DNA of 5,228 nucleotides from an uncultured Arenimonas sp. GTDB lineage: Bacteria; Pseudomonadota; Gammaproteobacteria; Xanthomonadales; Xanthomonadaceae. Where the stretch lies: assembly GCA_946480565.1 (NCBI GenBank), contig CAMLKR010000173.1:1-5228 (forward strand), written 5' to 3'. The notes beneath the pieces are model-generated. The model was not told the DNA's origin and ran no database searches. It saw only the letters and a list, made by a program, of their open reading frames with translations. Shown here piece after piece: positions 1 to 5,228 of the stretch. The translations under genes were made by a program, and so were the position numbers. Positions within the stretch are counted from its first letter, which is position 1. Every line of letters starts with the position of its first letter.

Positions 1-2
1 TG

Positions 3-491
3 CCGACGGAAGTCGGGCAGGCGTCGCTGGCCGCCGGCAATGCGCTGGAACTGGATATCGTGCGCCTGCTGTTGCGGGACCGCCCCTACCTGCACAACGA
101 GCATGTGCTGTCCGGCCCTGGCCTGATGAACCTGTACCGCTGCCTGTGCGAACTGCGCGGGGCCTCGCCCGTGCATGCGGATGCCGGTGCGCTGGTGGCC
201 GCGGCGGCGTCGGACGCGCTTGCGCGGGAAACGCTGGAAACGTTCTGCGGCTGGCTGGGCAGCGTGGTCGGCGACCTGGCGATCATCTTCGGCGCGCGCG
301 TGGTCTACCTGGCCGGCGGCGTGACAGCGCATATCCCGCAGTTCCTGCACGACGGCCGTTTCCTGCAGCGCTACCTCAACAAGGGCGTGATGACCGAGCA
401 GTTGGAACGGGTGCCGGTGTGGCGGGTGGAGCATGGGCAACTGGGGCTGCTGGGGGCCGTGGCCTGGTATCGGCAGAACCGGAAGGCCTGA
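3..491 (+). CDS. glk: Glucokinase, C-terminal half (5' end cut by window edge)
   Basis: Cytoplasmic enzyme that phosphorylates glucose with ATP to glucose 6-phosphate, feeding glycolysis or the Entner-Doudoroff route. Only the last 162 residues are present; the frame is open to the window edge, and E. coli Glk is 321 residues, so about half is missing. Visible residues fit the bacterial Glk family (PF02685): a TEVG segment at the very start, then HVLSGPGLMNLYR (visible residues 34-46), a glycine-rich LAGGV (103-107) followed by a phenylalanine-rich FL-FL stretch, and the closing GLLGAVAW (148-155) matching the PGLLGSGA end of E. coli Glk. By recalled alignment, the glucose-contacting Glu157 and Glu187 of E. 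coli Glk correspond to the glutamates at 9-11 and 99-101, while the His160 position is Gln (codon 18-20). Internal GTG codons such as the one at 60 are not starts, because homology runs upstream. TGA stop at 489-491. Family assignment is firm; the His-to-Gln reading relies on memory of the E. coli sequence. Confidence 0.93.
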   Translation, partial: PTEVGQASLAAGNALELDIVRLLLRDRPYLHNEHVLSGPGLMNLYRCLCELRGASPVHADAGALVAAAASDALARETLETFCGWLGSVVGDLAIIFGARVVYLAGGVTAHIPQFLHDGRFLQRYLNKGVMTEQLERVPVWRVEHGQLGLLGAVAWYRQNRKA

Positions 492-506
492 TCGCGGTTC
501 ACGGGG

Positions 507-520
507 TTGATCCGGATCAA
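507..520 (+). promoter_or_regulatory. FNR/ANR-type operator, perfect TTGAT-N4-ATCAA
   Basis: The bases TTGATCCGGATCAA match all ten fixed positions of the FNR/ANR half-site consensus. The symmetry extends one base each side, giving a perfect 16-bp palindrome at 506-521. It lies in the gap between the glucokinase stop and the ferric-reductase-like gene. Its centre (513.5) is about 42 bases upstream of the start site predicted from the -10 hexamer, the class II activator position used by FNR. In this family an oxygen-labile 4Fe-4S regulator binds such boxes when oxygen is low; related DNR/NNR nitric-oxide sensors use nearly the same sequence, so which regulator acts is not decided. It is unlikely to be a terminator: a 6-bp stem with a CCGG loop and no T-tract after it. 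Confidence 0.8.
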
Positions 521-543
521 CGCGCGCCGGCTGCACGGGCCAC

Positions 544-549
544 CATAAT
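544..549 (+). promoter_or_regulatory. Predicted -10 element of the FNR-dependent promoter
   Basis: CATAAT matches the sigma-70 TATAAT consensus at five of six bases and is a rare AT-rich spot in this GC-rich DNA. It starts 23 bp after the FNR box. The place where a -35 element would sit (about 521-526) reads CGCGCG, unlike TTGACA, which fits a promoter that needs an activator. The predicted start of transcription is near 555-557, giving a leader of about 25 bases before the ATG at 581. Inferred from sequence only. Confidence 0.6.
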
Positions 550-567
550 CGGTCTGGCCCTTTGATT

Positions 568-574
568 GGACGGA
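568..574 (+). promoter_or_regulatory. Ribosome binding site deciding the ATG at 581
   Basis: GGACGGA, a partial Shine-Dalgarno match, ends six bases before the ATG at 581. The alternative in-frame TTG at 566 has no purine-rich stretch at a useful distance and would lie only about ten bases from the predicted transcription start, so the ATG is preferred. Confidence 0.45.
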
Positions 575-580
575 CCTGAC

Positions 581-1846
581 ATGCGGCTCGGTTCGCGTTC
601 CCTGATCATTCCCGTGGTACTGGCCAGTTTCGGCCTGACGGCATCGGCGGTTCCCGGCAGCACCTGGCCGACCACGGCGATGCTCAGCCTGGGTTCGGGT
701 GTCGCGGCCGTGTCGCTGATGGCGCTTGCGGCCGTCCTGGGAGCACGCTGGAAGGCGGTCGAATCGCTGTTCGGCGGTCTGGACCGCGTCTACGAGACGC
801 ACAAGTGGCTCGGGGTGTGGGCGCTGGTGTTCGCGTCTGTCCATCTGGTCTTCAAGGCGGGCACGCCGGAATGGCAGACGGCCGCCATCCTGCCGCTTCC
901 CGGAGCGGCGACGCGGCTCGTCCGGCAACTCAGCTTCGTGTCGCTGATGCTGATCGTGTTGCTGGCACTGAACCGCAAGATCCCGTACCGGACCTGGCGG
1001 TGGTGGCACAAGCTGTCCGGTCCGCTGTTCCTGATCGTCATCGCGCATTGGGCCAGTTTCAAGTCGCCCATCGTGCTGGCCAGCCCGGCGGGCGCATGGC
1101 TGGCCGTGCTGTCGTTGCTGGGCGTGATGGGGGCGGCCTACAAGCTGGTGCTGTATCCCCTGTTCTCGCGGCATGCGCGGTACCGCCTGCGCGCGGTGTC
1201 GGCCAACGGCAGTGCCGTCCATCTGCAGCTGGTGCCGGAAGGCCGGCGCATTCCCTTCCTTGCGGGGCAGTTCGCGTTCGTGTCCTTCGAGCACGACGGC
1301 CTGCGTGAGCCGCATCCGTTCACCATCGCCAGCGCGGGGGACGCCGATGGCGGGATCGCCTTCACGGTGCGTTCGTTGGGCGATTACACGGAACGGCTGG
1401 TGAAGGAGGCCCGGCCGGGAATGGTGGCGCAGGTCTACGCACCGTTCGGCCGGTTCAAGCGTGTGCCTGCAGGGCGGAAGGAGATCTGGATCGCCGGCGG
1501 CGTGGGCGTGACGCCGTTCATCGCGTGGCTTCACGATGCTGATGCGACCGGGCTGGACGGCGTGACGTTCTTCCATTTCTTCACCCCGGGCCGCCAGCTT
1601 CCCGAGGCCGTGGATCTGCCGGGCATGGCGCGTGCGCGGGGCGTGGAACTGGTCGACATCGCGACGGGGCCGTCTTCGGCGGGGTTCCGCCAGCAGTTCG
1701 CGCAACGGGTCGAGCGCGCGGGCGCATCCGGCGTGCAGATCAGCTTCTGCGGTCCGCAGGGCCTGCTGGACCAGGTGCGCCAGCTGATGCGCGAAACCGG
1801 CGTGGCGGAAGACCGGTTGCAGCACGAACTGTTCGAGTTCCGCTGA
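581..1846 (+). CDS. Ferric-reductase-like transmembrane flavocytochrome (heme / FAD / NAD(P)H oxidoreductase)
   Basis: Predicted inner-membrane protein of 421 residues that moves electrons from cytoplasmic NAD(P)H through FAD to two membrane hemes. The N-terminal half has about six hydrophobic helices (roughly 7-25, 33-53, 77-92, 116-131, 147-160, 168-192), as in the ferric reductase-like domain (PF01794). Two histidine pairs, H74-x13-H88 and H143-x12-H156, are the bis-heme ligand pattern of this fold. The C-terminal half is a ferredoxin-NADP reductase-type module: HPFTIAS (245-251) binds FAD, GGVGVTPF (306-313) is the nucleotide-binding loop, FCGP (389-392) is the late NAD(P)H motif, and the chain ends HELFEFR, common in this family. 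No 2Fe-2S cysteine cluster is seen. An in-frame TTG at 566 would add five residues, but the promoter position and the site at 568-574 favour ATG 581. The FNR-type promoter implies induction at low oxygen. The electron acceptor (ferric iron, oxygen, a quinone or a partner protein) is unknown. Confidence 0.88.
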   Translation: MRLGSRSLIIPVVLASFGLTASAVPGSTWPTTAMLSLGSGVAAVSLMALAAVLGARWKAVESLFGGLDRVYETHKWLGVWALVFASVHLVFKAGTPEWQTAAILPLPGAATRLVRQLSFVSLMLIVLLALNRKIPYRTWRWWHKLSGPLFLIVIAHWASFKSPIVLASPAGAWLAVLSLLGVMGAAYKLVLYPLFSRHARYRLRAVSANGSAVHLQLVPEGRRIPFLAGQFAFVSFEHDGLREPHPFTIASAGDADGGIAFTVRSLGDYTERLVKEARPGMVAQVYAPFGRFKRVPAGRKEIWIAGGVGVTPFIAWLHDADATGLDGVTFFHFFTPGRQLPEAVDLPGMARARGVELVDIATGPSSAGFRQQFAQRVERAGASGVQISFCGPQGLLDQVRQLMRETGVAEDRLQHELFEFR

Positions 1847-1861
1847 GGCGGCGGCATTCAT

Positions 1862-1888
1862 GCGCTGCCCGGGAAACTCCGGCGGCGC
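1862..1888 (+). terminator. Imperfect GC-rich hairpin in the convergent gap, possible terminator
   Basis: The left arm 1862-1872 pairs with the right arm 1879-1888 across the six-base loop GAAACT: ten pairs, including one U-G wobble (1866 with 1884) and one bulged C (1870). It is the only strong structure in the 56-bp gap between the two convergent stop codons. The wobble pair works only in RNA from the + strand (the other strand would have an A-C mismatch), so it better suits the reductase transcript. No T-tract follows on either strand, so a standard intrinsic terminator is not shown; a pause site or 3'-end stabiliser is equally possible. Confidence 0.4.
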
Positions 1889-1902
1889 CACACGCTTCCG
1901 CG

Positions 1903-2985
1903 CTAAGGCGCACGGGCTTCTTCCGCGAGGAAGGCCTTGATCGCCTGCGCATACGCTTCAGGCTGTTCCCACCACAGGATGTGCCCGGCACCGGCGACGA
2001 ACCGGTAACGCGCGTTGGGGAACAGGTCCACGTACTCGTACGCTTCGGCGTAGGGCATGAAGTCGCACTGTCCCTGCAGTACCAGCACGTTTCCCGGAAA
2101 GCGGCGCATCTGCGGGCGGGGATCGGCGACATCGCCGAACCAGTTCGCACCGGTGCGTACATACAGTCCCGCGCCTCCTTCTTCGGGCTGCACGTTGCGC
2201 GGATCGCAGACCATGTTGCGGGTGAAGCGCGCGGCCAGCGTATTCAATGCGGCATCCGCTTCCGTGTCCGATACGGTCTTCACGTTGAAGGCCATGGCGA
2301 TCGCCTGCGCCAGGATCACCTTGGGCGGCATCGCCGACAATGCCGTGTCGCGGCGGTACTGCTCCGCATCCGGCGGACGGAAATCCAGCGCCTCAGGAAC
2401 GGGAAACCTCGACTCCACCACGGCGCGTCCCTGATCATCGTACTGCGCAGGCTCCAGGTTCCCGGGTGCGCTCAACACCAGGTGCGTGACCGTGCCCGGG
2501 TACCGGGCTGCGTAGTACGCCGCGACGCGGGCGCCGTGCGAATGCCCGATCAACGCCACGCGCCGGGCGCCGAGATGCCGGACGATGATCTCCCGGAGAT
2601 CGTCGATCTGATCGTTGAATCCGCTGTCCTTGGGGTGGAGGAGGCGGTCCGAAAGACCGGAGCCGTGCTGGTCGTAGAGGTAGACCTCATGTCCGGCGTC
2701 GGCCAGCGGCCGCAGTGCCTTGATCACCGACGAGTGCACGTAGCCACCCGGTCCGCCGTGCAGGAACACGACCGGCATGGCGCGGGGAACGTCGGCCGGC
2801 GGCGCCAGTCTCGTGTACGCGATGCGGTAGCCGCCCCGCATGCGCCAGTACTGCGTGTCCGCACGCGGTTGCAGCGCGGGCACGGTCGGTTGCACCGGCA
2901 CCAGGTACACCGCCGACACGGCCAGCACCAATAGCGCCAGGCACGCGCCGGCCGCACGGAACAGCCATCGCAGCCAACTTTTCAT
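1903..2985 (-). CDS. Membrane-anchored alpha/beta hydrolase (proline-iminopeptidase-like sequence, unknown substrate)
   Basis: Protein of 360 residues. The N-terminus has lysine and arginines followed by a hydrophobic stretch (about 11-29), a signal anchor or signal peptide, which places the catalytic domain outside the cytoplasmic membrane. Motifs run in alpha/beta-hydrolase order: HGGPGG (76-81, oxyanion hole), DQHGSGLSDR (105-114), the nucleophile elbow GHSHG with Ser149, a likely acid Asp308 in QGQCD, and the catalytic His335 in GAGH. HGGPG and DQ-GSG-S are typical of the proline iminopeptidase/S33 branch, but those peptidases usually have GGSWG at the nucleophile, so an esterase, lipase or amidase role is as likely. 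The ATG at 2985 has AAGGAG eight bases upstream. It follows the acyltransferase gene by 49 bp on the same strand and is probably the last gene of the operon. It could remove acyl groups or peptides at the envelope; this is inference. Confidence 0.87.
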   Translation of the reverse strand: MKSWLRWLFRAAGACLALLVLAVSAVYLVPVQPTVPALQPRADTQYWRMRGGYRIAYTRLAPPADVPRAMPVVFLHGGPGGYVHSSVIKALRPLADAGHEVYLYDQHGSGLSDRLLHPKDSGFNDQIDDLREIIVRHLGARRVALIGHSHGARVAAYYAARYPGTVTHLVLSAPGNLEPAQYDDQGRAVVESRFPVPEALDFRPPDAEQYRRDTALSAMPPKVILAQAIAMAFNVKTVSDTEADAALNTLAARFTRNMVCDPRNVQPEEGGAGLYVRTGANWFGDVADPRPQMRRFPGNVLVLQGQCDFMPYAEAYEYVDLFPNARYRFVAGAGHILWWEQPEAYAQAIKAFLAEEARAP

Positions 2986-2993
2986 GCATCACG

Positions 2994-2999
2994 CTCCTT
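2994..2999 (-). promoter_or_regulatory. Strong ribosome binding site of the alpha/beta hydrolase
   Basis: Read on the - strand this is AAGGAG, a full Shine-Dalgarno core, eight bases before the ATG at 2985. It rules out the nearby GTG at 2992 in another frame, which would sit directly on the site. The rest of the 49-bp gap (2986-3034) shows no promoter or hairpin, so the gene is probably read from the upstream operon with its own efficient translation start. Confidence 0.7.
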
Positions 3000-3034
3000 C
3001 ATGTCCACCTGCGTCCGGCACTGGAAAGATCGCA

Positions 3035-4192
3035 TCAGACGGAACCCGCCGCCGCAGGACGGCGCGCCGTGACCGTGAGTTTCCCGTCGAGCAGCCTGCC
3101 GATCACCGTATGCCGCACCAACGCCTGATAGCTGGCAAACGAAACCGCCAGCGTGCACACGGTGGCGAGTGCTAACTTGACACTCCAGTGCAGTCGCACG
3201 TCCAGCAGCCCGTACTGGATCGCGAACAGCACCGGAAGGTGCACCAGGTACACCCAGTACGAGGCGTCGGCGAGCCAGCGCAGGGTCCTGTTCCTCACGT
3301 CCAGCCATCGTCTCGCCACGAGCACGCACCACAGCGTCAACCAGCACCCCGCATACGCCTGAAGCAGGGCGTGTCCCCAGGACGAGGGCCGGACCGCCGC
3401 GGTGAAGCCACGGCTCGACCAGAACAGCAGCGCATAGGCCGCGACCGCGCCGTACAGCAGCCATGACGACAGCGGACGGAGGCGATCGAGCAGGTCGGCG
3501 CGCGTGTACATGCCGTAGCCCAGCGCGAAGTACGTCCCGAAGAACACCAGCGCCCACAGTGACGGGAGCAGGGCGTCGGGCGCAGGCCAGGGGACACCGG
3601 CCCAGACCAACGGCAGCGCCAGCCACACCGGCAGCACGGCGGGTATCAGGGCCGCCGGCAGCGACGCGAGCGAGTCGCCGATGCGCCGCAGTTCCAGCGC
3701 GGACGCAACCCAGACAAGCACCGTGAACAGCATCAGGTAGAACAGGAACCACAGATGCGCCCAGCCGGGCACGAACGGCATCGTGTCGTGCTGATCGATG
3801 TAGGCACGCAGCCAGGCCAGCACCGGCGATGGATGCAGGACCGTGGCAGCAGCGTGCTGTGTCAGCCCGTACATGCTGGCGGTGACCAGGGGCAGGAACA
3901 GCAGCAGCGGCAGCAGCACGCGCGCGCACCGGTTGCGGAACAGGCCTCCCAGGCCGCGGCGCGCCACCAGCAAGGCCGCGAAGAAGCCCGCGACGACAAA
4001 GAACAGCGGCATGCGGAACAGATGCAGGAACCAGGCGGCGCCATCGACGACAATGGATCGCCCCGTATCGGCCGTTGGCCAGATCGGATGCATCAGGGGG
4101 CTGTAGGCCAGCGCTGCATGGAACAGGACGCCGGCCAGCATGGCCAGCGCCCGCAGATGGTCCATGTAGTGGAGGCGGTCCTCGGCCTGCAT
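3035..4192 (-). CDS. Acyltransferase-3 family integral membrane protein, MdoC/OpgC-like
   Basis: Polytopic membrane protein of 385 residues with about ten hydrophobic helices, typical of acyltransferase family 3 (PF01757), which moves acetyl, succinyl or other acyl groups from a cytoplasmic donor onto envelope or exported molecules. Family marks: HLRALAMLAGVLFH with the R14-x10-H25 pair in the first helix (the Arg/His motif needed for activity in characterised members), HLFRMPLFFVVAGFFA (57-72), AHLWFLFYLMLF (145-156), and SYWVYLVHLPV (311-321) near the C-terminus. From memory, segment order and overall length resemble E. coli MdoC/OpgC, which succinylates periplasmic glucans, more than OafA; there is no extra SGNH domain. 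No glucan synthesis genes are visible, so MdoC function is not claimed. The ATG at 4192 lies nine bases after the permease stop, and an AGGG site overlaps that stop codon, implying translational coupling. The acceptor molecule is unknown. Confidence 0.88.
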   Translation of the reverse strand: MQAEDRLHYMDHLRALAMLAGVLFHAALAYSPLMHPIWPTADTGRSIVVDGAAWFLHLFRMPLFFVVAGFFAALLVARRGLGGLFRNRCARVLLPLLLFLPLVTASMYGLTQHAAATVLHPSPVLAWLRAYIDQHDTMPFVPGWAHLWFLFYLMLFTVLVWVASALELRRIGDSLASLPAALIPAVLPVWLALPLVWAGVPWPAPDALLPSLWALVFFGTYFALGYGMYTRADLLDRLRPLSSWLLYGAVAAYALLFWSSRGFTAAVRPSSWGHALLQAYAGCWLTLWCVLVARRWLDVRNRTLRWLADASYWVYLVHLPVLFAIQYGLLDVRLHWSVKLALATVCTLAVSFASYQALVRHTVIGRLLDGKLTVTARRPAAAGSV

Positions 4193-4201
4193 GGCGATGC
4201 C

Positions 4202-4888
4202 CTAAAGGAAGGAGGCCTTGCGGGCGTGGATCCAGCTGGTGACGAGGATCGCGACGGCGATCACCGCCACTTCGGCCGCCAGCACGCCCAGCACGGGCGC
4301 GCTCCAGACGATGTCGTCGGCTTTCAGATACTGGACGATGCCGTCGAGGCGGCTCACCCAGTATAGGAACGGGCCGATCAGCGTCATCAGCGCGAGGATG
4401 GCGAAGATGTTCCAGCCTTCCGATTCGACCGCAATCGCCACGCACAGCGACACGCAGAAAATCGTCAGCATGAACAGCGCGACCACGGCCAGCCACGGCA
4501 CGGCGCCGTCAGGCCGTGGCGTGCTCAGGATCAGCGCCAGCAAGCCACCGGTGACCAGCAGGAACGGCACCAGATAGATCACCAGATTGGCGAGCAGCTT
4601 GCCCCAGTACACGTCCATCGGCGTCACCGGCAGGCTCATGATGAACGGCACGGTCTGCAGCTTCCGCTCGGCCATGATCGACGACTGAATCGCGTACGTC
4701 CCCACGACCAGCAGCTGCACCAACAACAGCAGCGCGCCGGCCGACGCCATCAGCGGCGTCCCCATGCCGACCAATCCGAGCGCGAGCAACATGCCGGCGA
4801 CGAAACCGGCCAATTGTTTCTGATACACCTGCCAGTCTTTGACGACCAGCTTCCAGACCATTGCTGCATCGGATGCAAACCAGCTCAT
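4202..4888 (-). CDS. ABC-2 type transporter permease
   Basis: Integral membrane subunit of 228 residues with six predicted helices (about 27-43, 47-66, 97-121, 131-154, 157-177, 198-219), the normal size and topology of an ABC-2 half-transporter, which would act as a dimer with two ATPase subunits. The segment AERKLQTVPFIMSLPVTP (73-90) followed by GKLLA (96-100) is the typical cytoplasmic coupling region between helices 2 and 3 in this class. The start is the ATG at 4888, whose ATGA overlaps the TGA of the upstream ATPase gene; GGGGGAG at 4898-4904 (read on the - strand) is its ribosome binding site, nine bases upstream. The frame is open further upstream to 5110, but that part only shadows the ATPase. 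ABC-2 pairs usually export lipids, polysaccharides, drugs or peptides; nothing here tells which. Confidence 0.9.
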   Translation of the reverse strand: MSWFASDAAMVWKLVVKDWQVYQKQLAGFVAGMLLALGLVGMGTPLMASAGALLLLVQLLVVGTYAIQSSIMAERKLQTVPFIMSLPVTPMDVYWGKLLANLVIYLVPFLLVTGGLLALILSTPRPDGAVPWLAVVALFMLTIFCVSLCVAIAVESEGWNIFAILALMTLIGPFLYWVSRLDGIVQYLKADDIVWSAPVLGVLAAEVAVIAVAILVTSWIHARKASFL

Positions 4889-5228
4889 GGAATGCTGCTC
4901 CCCCGAACGGTGGTAACGAAAATATCTTCCAGCGACATCGGCTCGACCGATTTCACCGTCAGCCCACGCGCCTGCAAGGCCGGCAGCGTCGCGTCGTCGA
5001 AGGCACCGATTTTCAGTTCGATCATAGGCGCGCTGTTGCGTGCCGTGACCACGCTCGGCAACTGCCGAATGCCGTCGGTCCACTCGCCCTGACACAGCAC
5101 GCGGCGCCAACTGTCCAGGAACGATTCCTTGTCACGCGAGGCAACGATGCCGCCGCCATGGATGAAGGTGATCGTATCGGCGATCTGCTCGATGTCGGCG
5201 GTGTTGTGCGAGGAGAACAGCACCGAGC
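4885..5228 (-). CDS. ABC transporter ATP-binding protein, C-terminal part (5' end cut by window edge)
   Basis: Cytoplasmic ATPase subunit that powers the adjacent ABC-2 permease. Only the last 114 or so residues are visible. They begin just before VLFSSHNTADIEQIADTI, where the histidine is the switch (H-loop) residue of the nucleotide-binding domain, followed by the usual strand FIHGGGIVAS (the GxI/V turn) and a C-terminal extension of about 80 residues ending SLEDIFVTTVRG, common in ABC-2 exporter ATPases. Walker A, Q-loop, signature and Walker B all lie outside the window. The GTG at 5223-5221 is internal, not a start, because the H-loop strand needs the preceding domain. The TGA stop (4887-4885) overlaps the permease ATG by four bases, a mark of translational coupling. 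The operon promoter and any first-gene regulator must lie beyond 5228. Confidence 0.92.
   Translation of the reverse strand, partial: SVLFSSHNTADIEQIADTITFIHGGGIVASRDKESFLDSWRRVLCQGEWTDGIRQLPSVVTARNSAPMIELKIGAFDDATLPALQARGLTVKSVEPMSLEDIFVTTVRGSSIP

Noticed and set aside
506..521. The 16-bp palindrome as an intrinsic terminator for glucokinase
   Set aside because: The stem is only six pairs and is followed by GC-rich sequence with no T-tract; the FNR-site reading explains the exact bases and the spacing to the -10.
371..1891. Long open frame of 506 codons on the - strand, opposite the reductase
   Set aside because: Its translation is rich in Arg, His, Gln and Pro with no domain or hydrophobic pattern, and it covers a + strand gene with complete motifs. 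It is a high-GC antisense shadow.
1981..2934. Open frame of 317 codons on the + strand opposite the alpha/beta hydrolase
   Set aside because: Arg/His/Val-rich translation without motifs, antisense to a gene with a complete catalytic triad.
2935..2985. Lipoprotein signal in the hydrolase (Cys15 in AGAC)
   Set aside because: The residues before the cysteine do not make a lipobox (no Leu/Val at -3), and the hydrophobic stretch continues after the cysteine instead of ending at it.
2986..3034. A separate promoter for the hydrolase gene in the 49-bp gap
   Set aside because: No -10/-35-like pair is visible on the - strand; only the ribosome binding site stands out.
2982..4496. Open frame of 504 codons on the - strand over the acyltransferase
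   Set aside because: Same strand, different frame from the acyltransferase, which has all family motifs; the translation is low-complexity Arg/Ala/Gly. A frame shadow.
4889..5110. Extended N-terminus for the permease starting at 5110
   Set aside because: This stretch overlaps the ATPase C-terminus in another frame and looks non-membrane; the ATG at 4888 with ATGA overlap and a GGGGGAG site is the natural start.

Overview
The window is GC-rich, tightly packed chromosomal DNA with no mobile element, tRNA, rRNA, CRISPR or phage signature. The base composition, the E. coli-type (PF02685, non-ROK) glucokinase and the FNR-type operator suggest a proteobacterium, most likely a gammaproteobacterium. 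Lysobacteraceae (Xanthomonadaceae) would fit, but that is an impression from protein style and not a proven assignment.

Left part, + strand. The C-terminal half of a glucokinase enters from the left edge and ends at 491. An 89-bp gap follows. It holds a perfect 14-bp FNR/ANR consensus box (507-520) and, 23 bp downstream, a near-consensus -10 hexamer (544-549). This is the geometry of a class II FNR-activated promoter. It drives a membrane ferric-reductase-like flavocytochrome (581-1846) with two heme-binding histidine pairs, an FAD domain and an NAD(P)H domain. So a transmembrane electron-transfer protein appears to be induced under oxygen limitation.

Middle. The reductase converges on the next gene across a 56-bp gap. 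A strong imperfect GC-rich hairpin without a U-tract fills its centre (1862-1888) and is a candidate transcription end for the reductase.

Right part, - strand, read from right to left. The end of an ABC transporter ATPase (4885-5228, cut by the window edge) overlaps the start of a six-helix ABC-2 permease by the four bases ATGA. Nine bases later comes an acyltransferase-3 membrane protein resembling MdoC/OpgC, and 49 bases later a membrane-anchored alpha/beta hydrolase with a strong ribosome binding site. The spacing says one operon whose promoter lies outside the window. The ABC pair plausibly exports something. The acyltransferase and hydrolase could attach and remove acyl groups at the envelope, but the substrate cannot be read from the sequence.

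The clearest non-coding signal is the FNR-type promoter. Nothing here amounts to a demonstrably new system. The exporter-acyltransferase-hydrolase operon is the least explained part.
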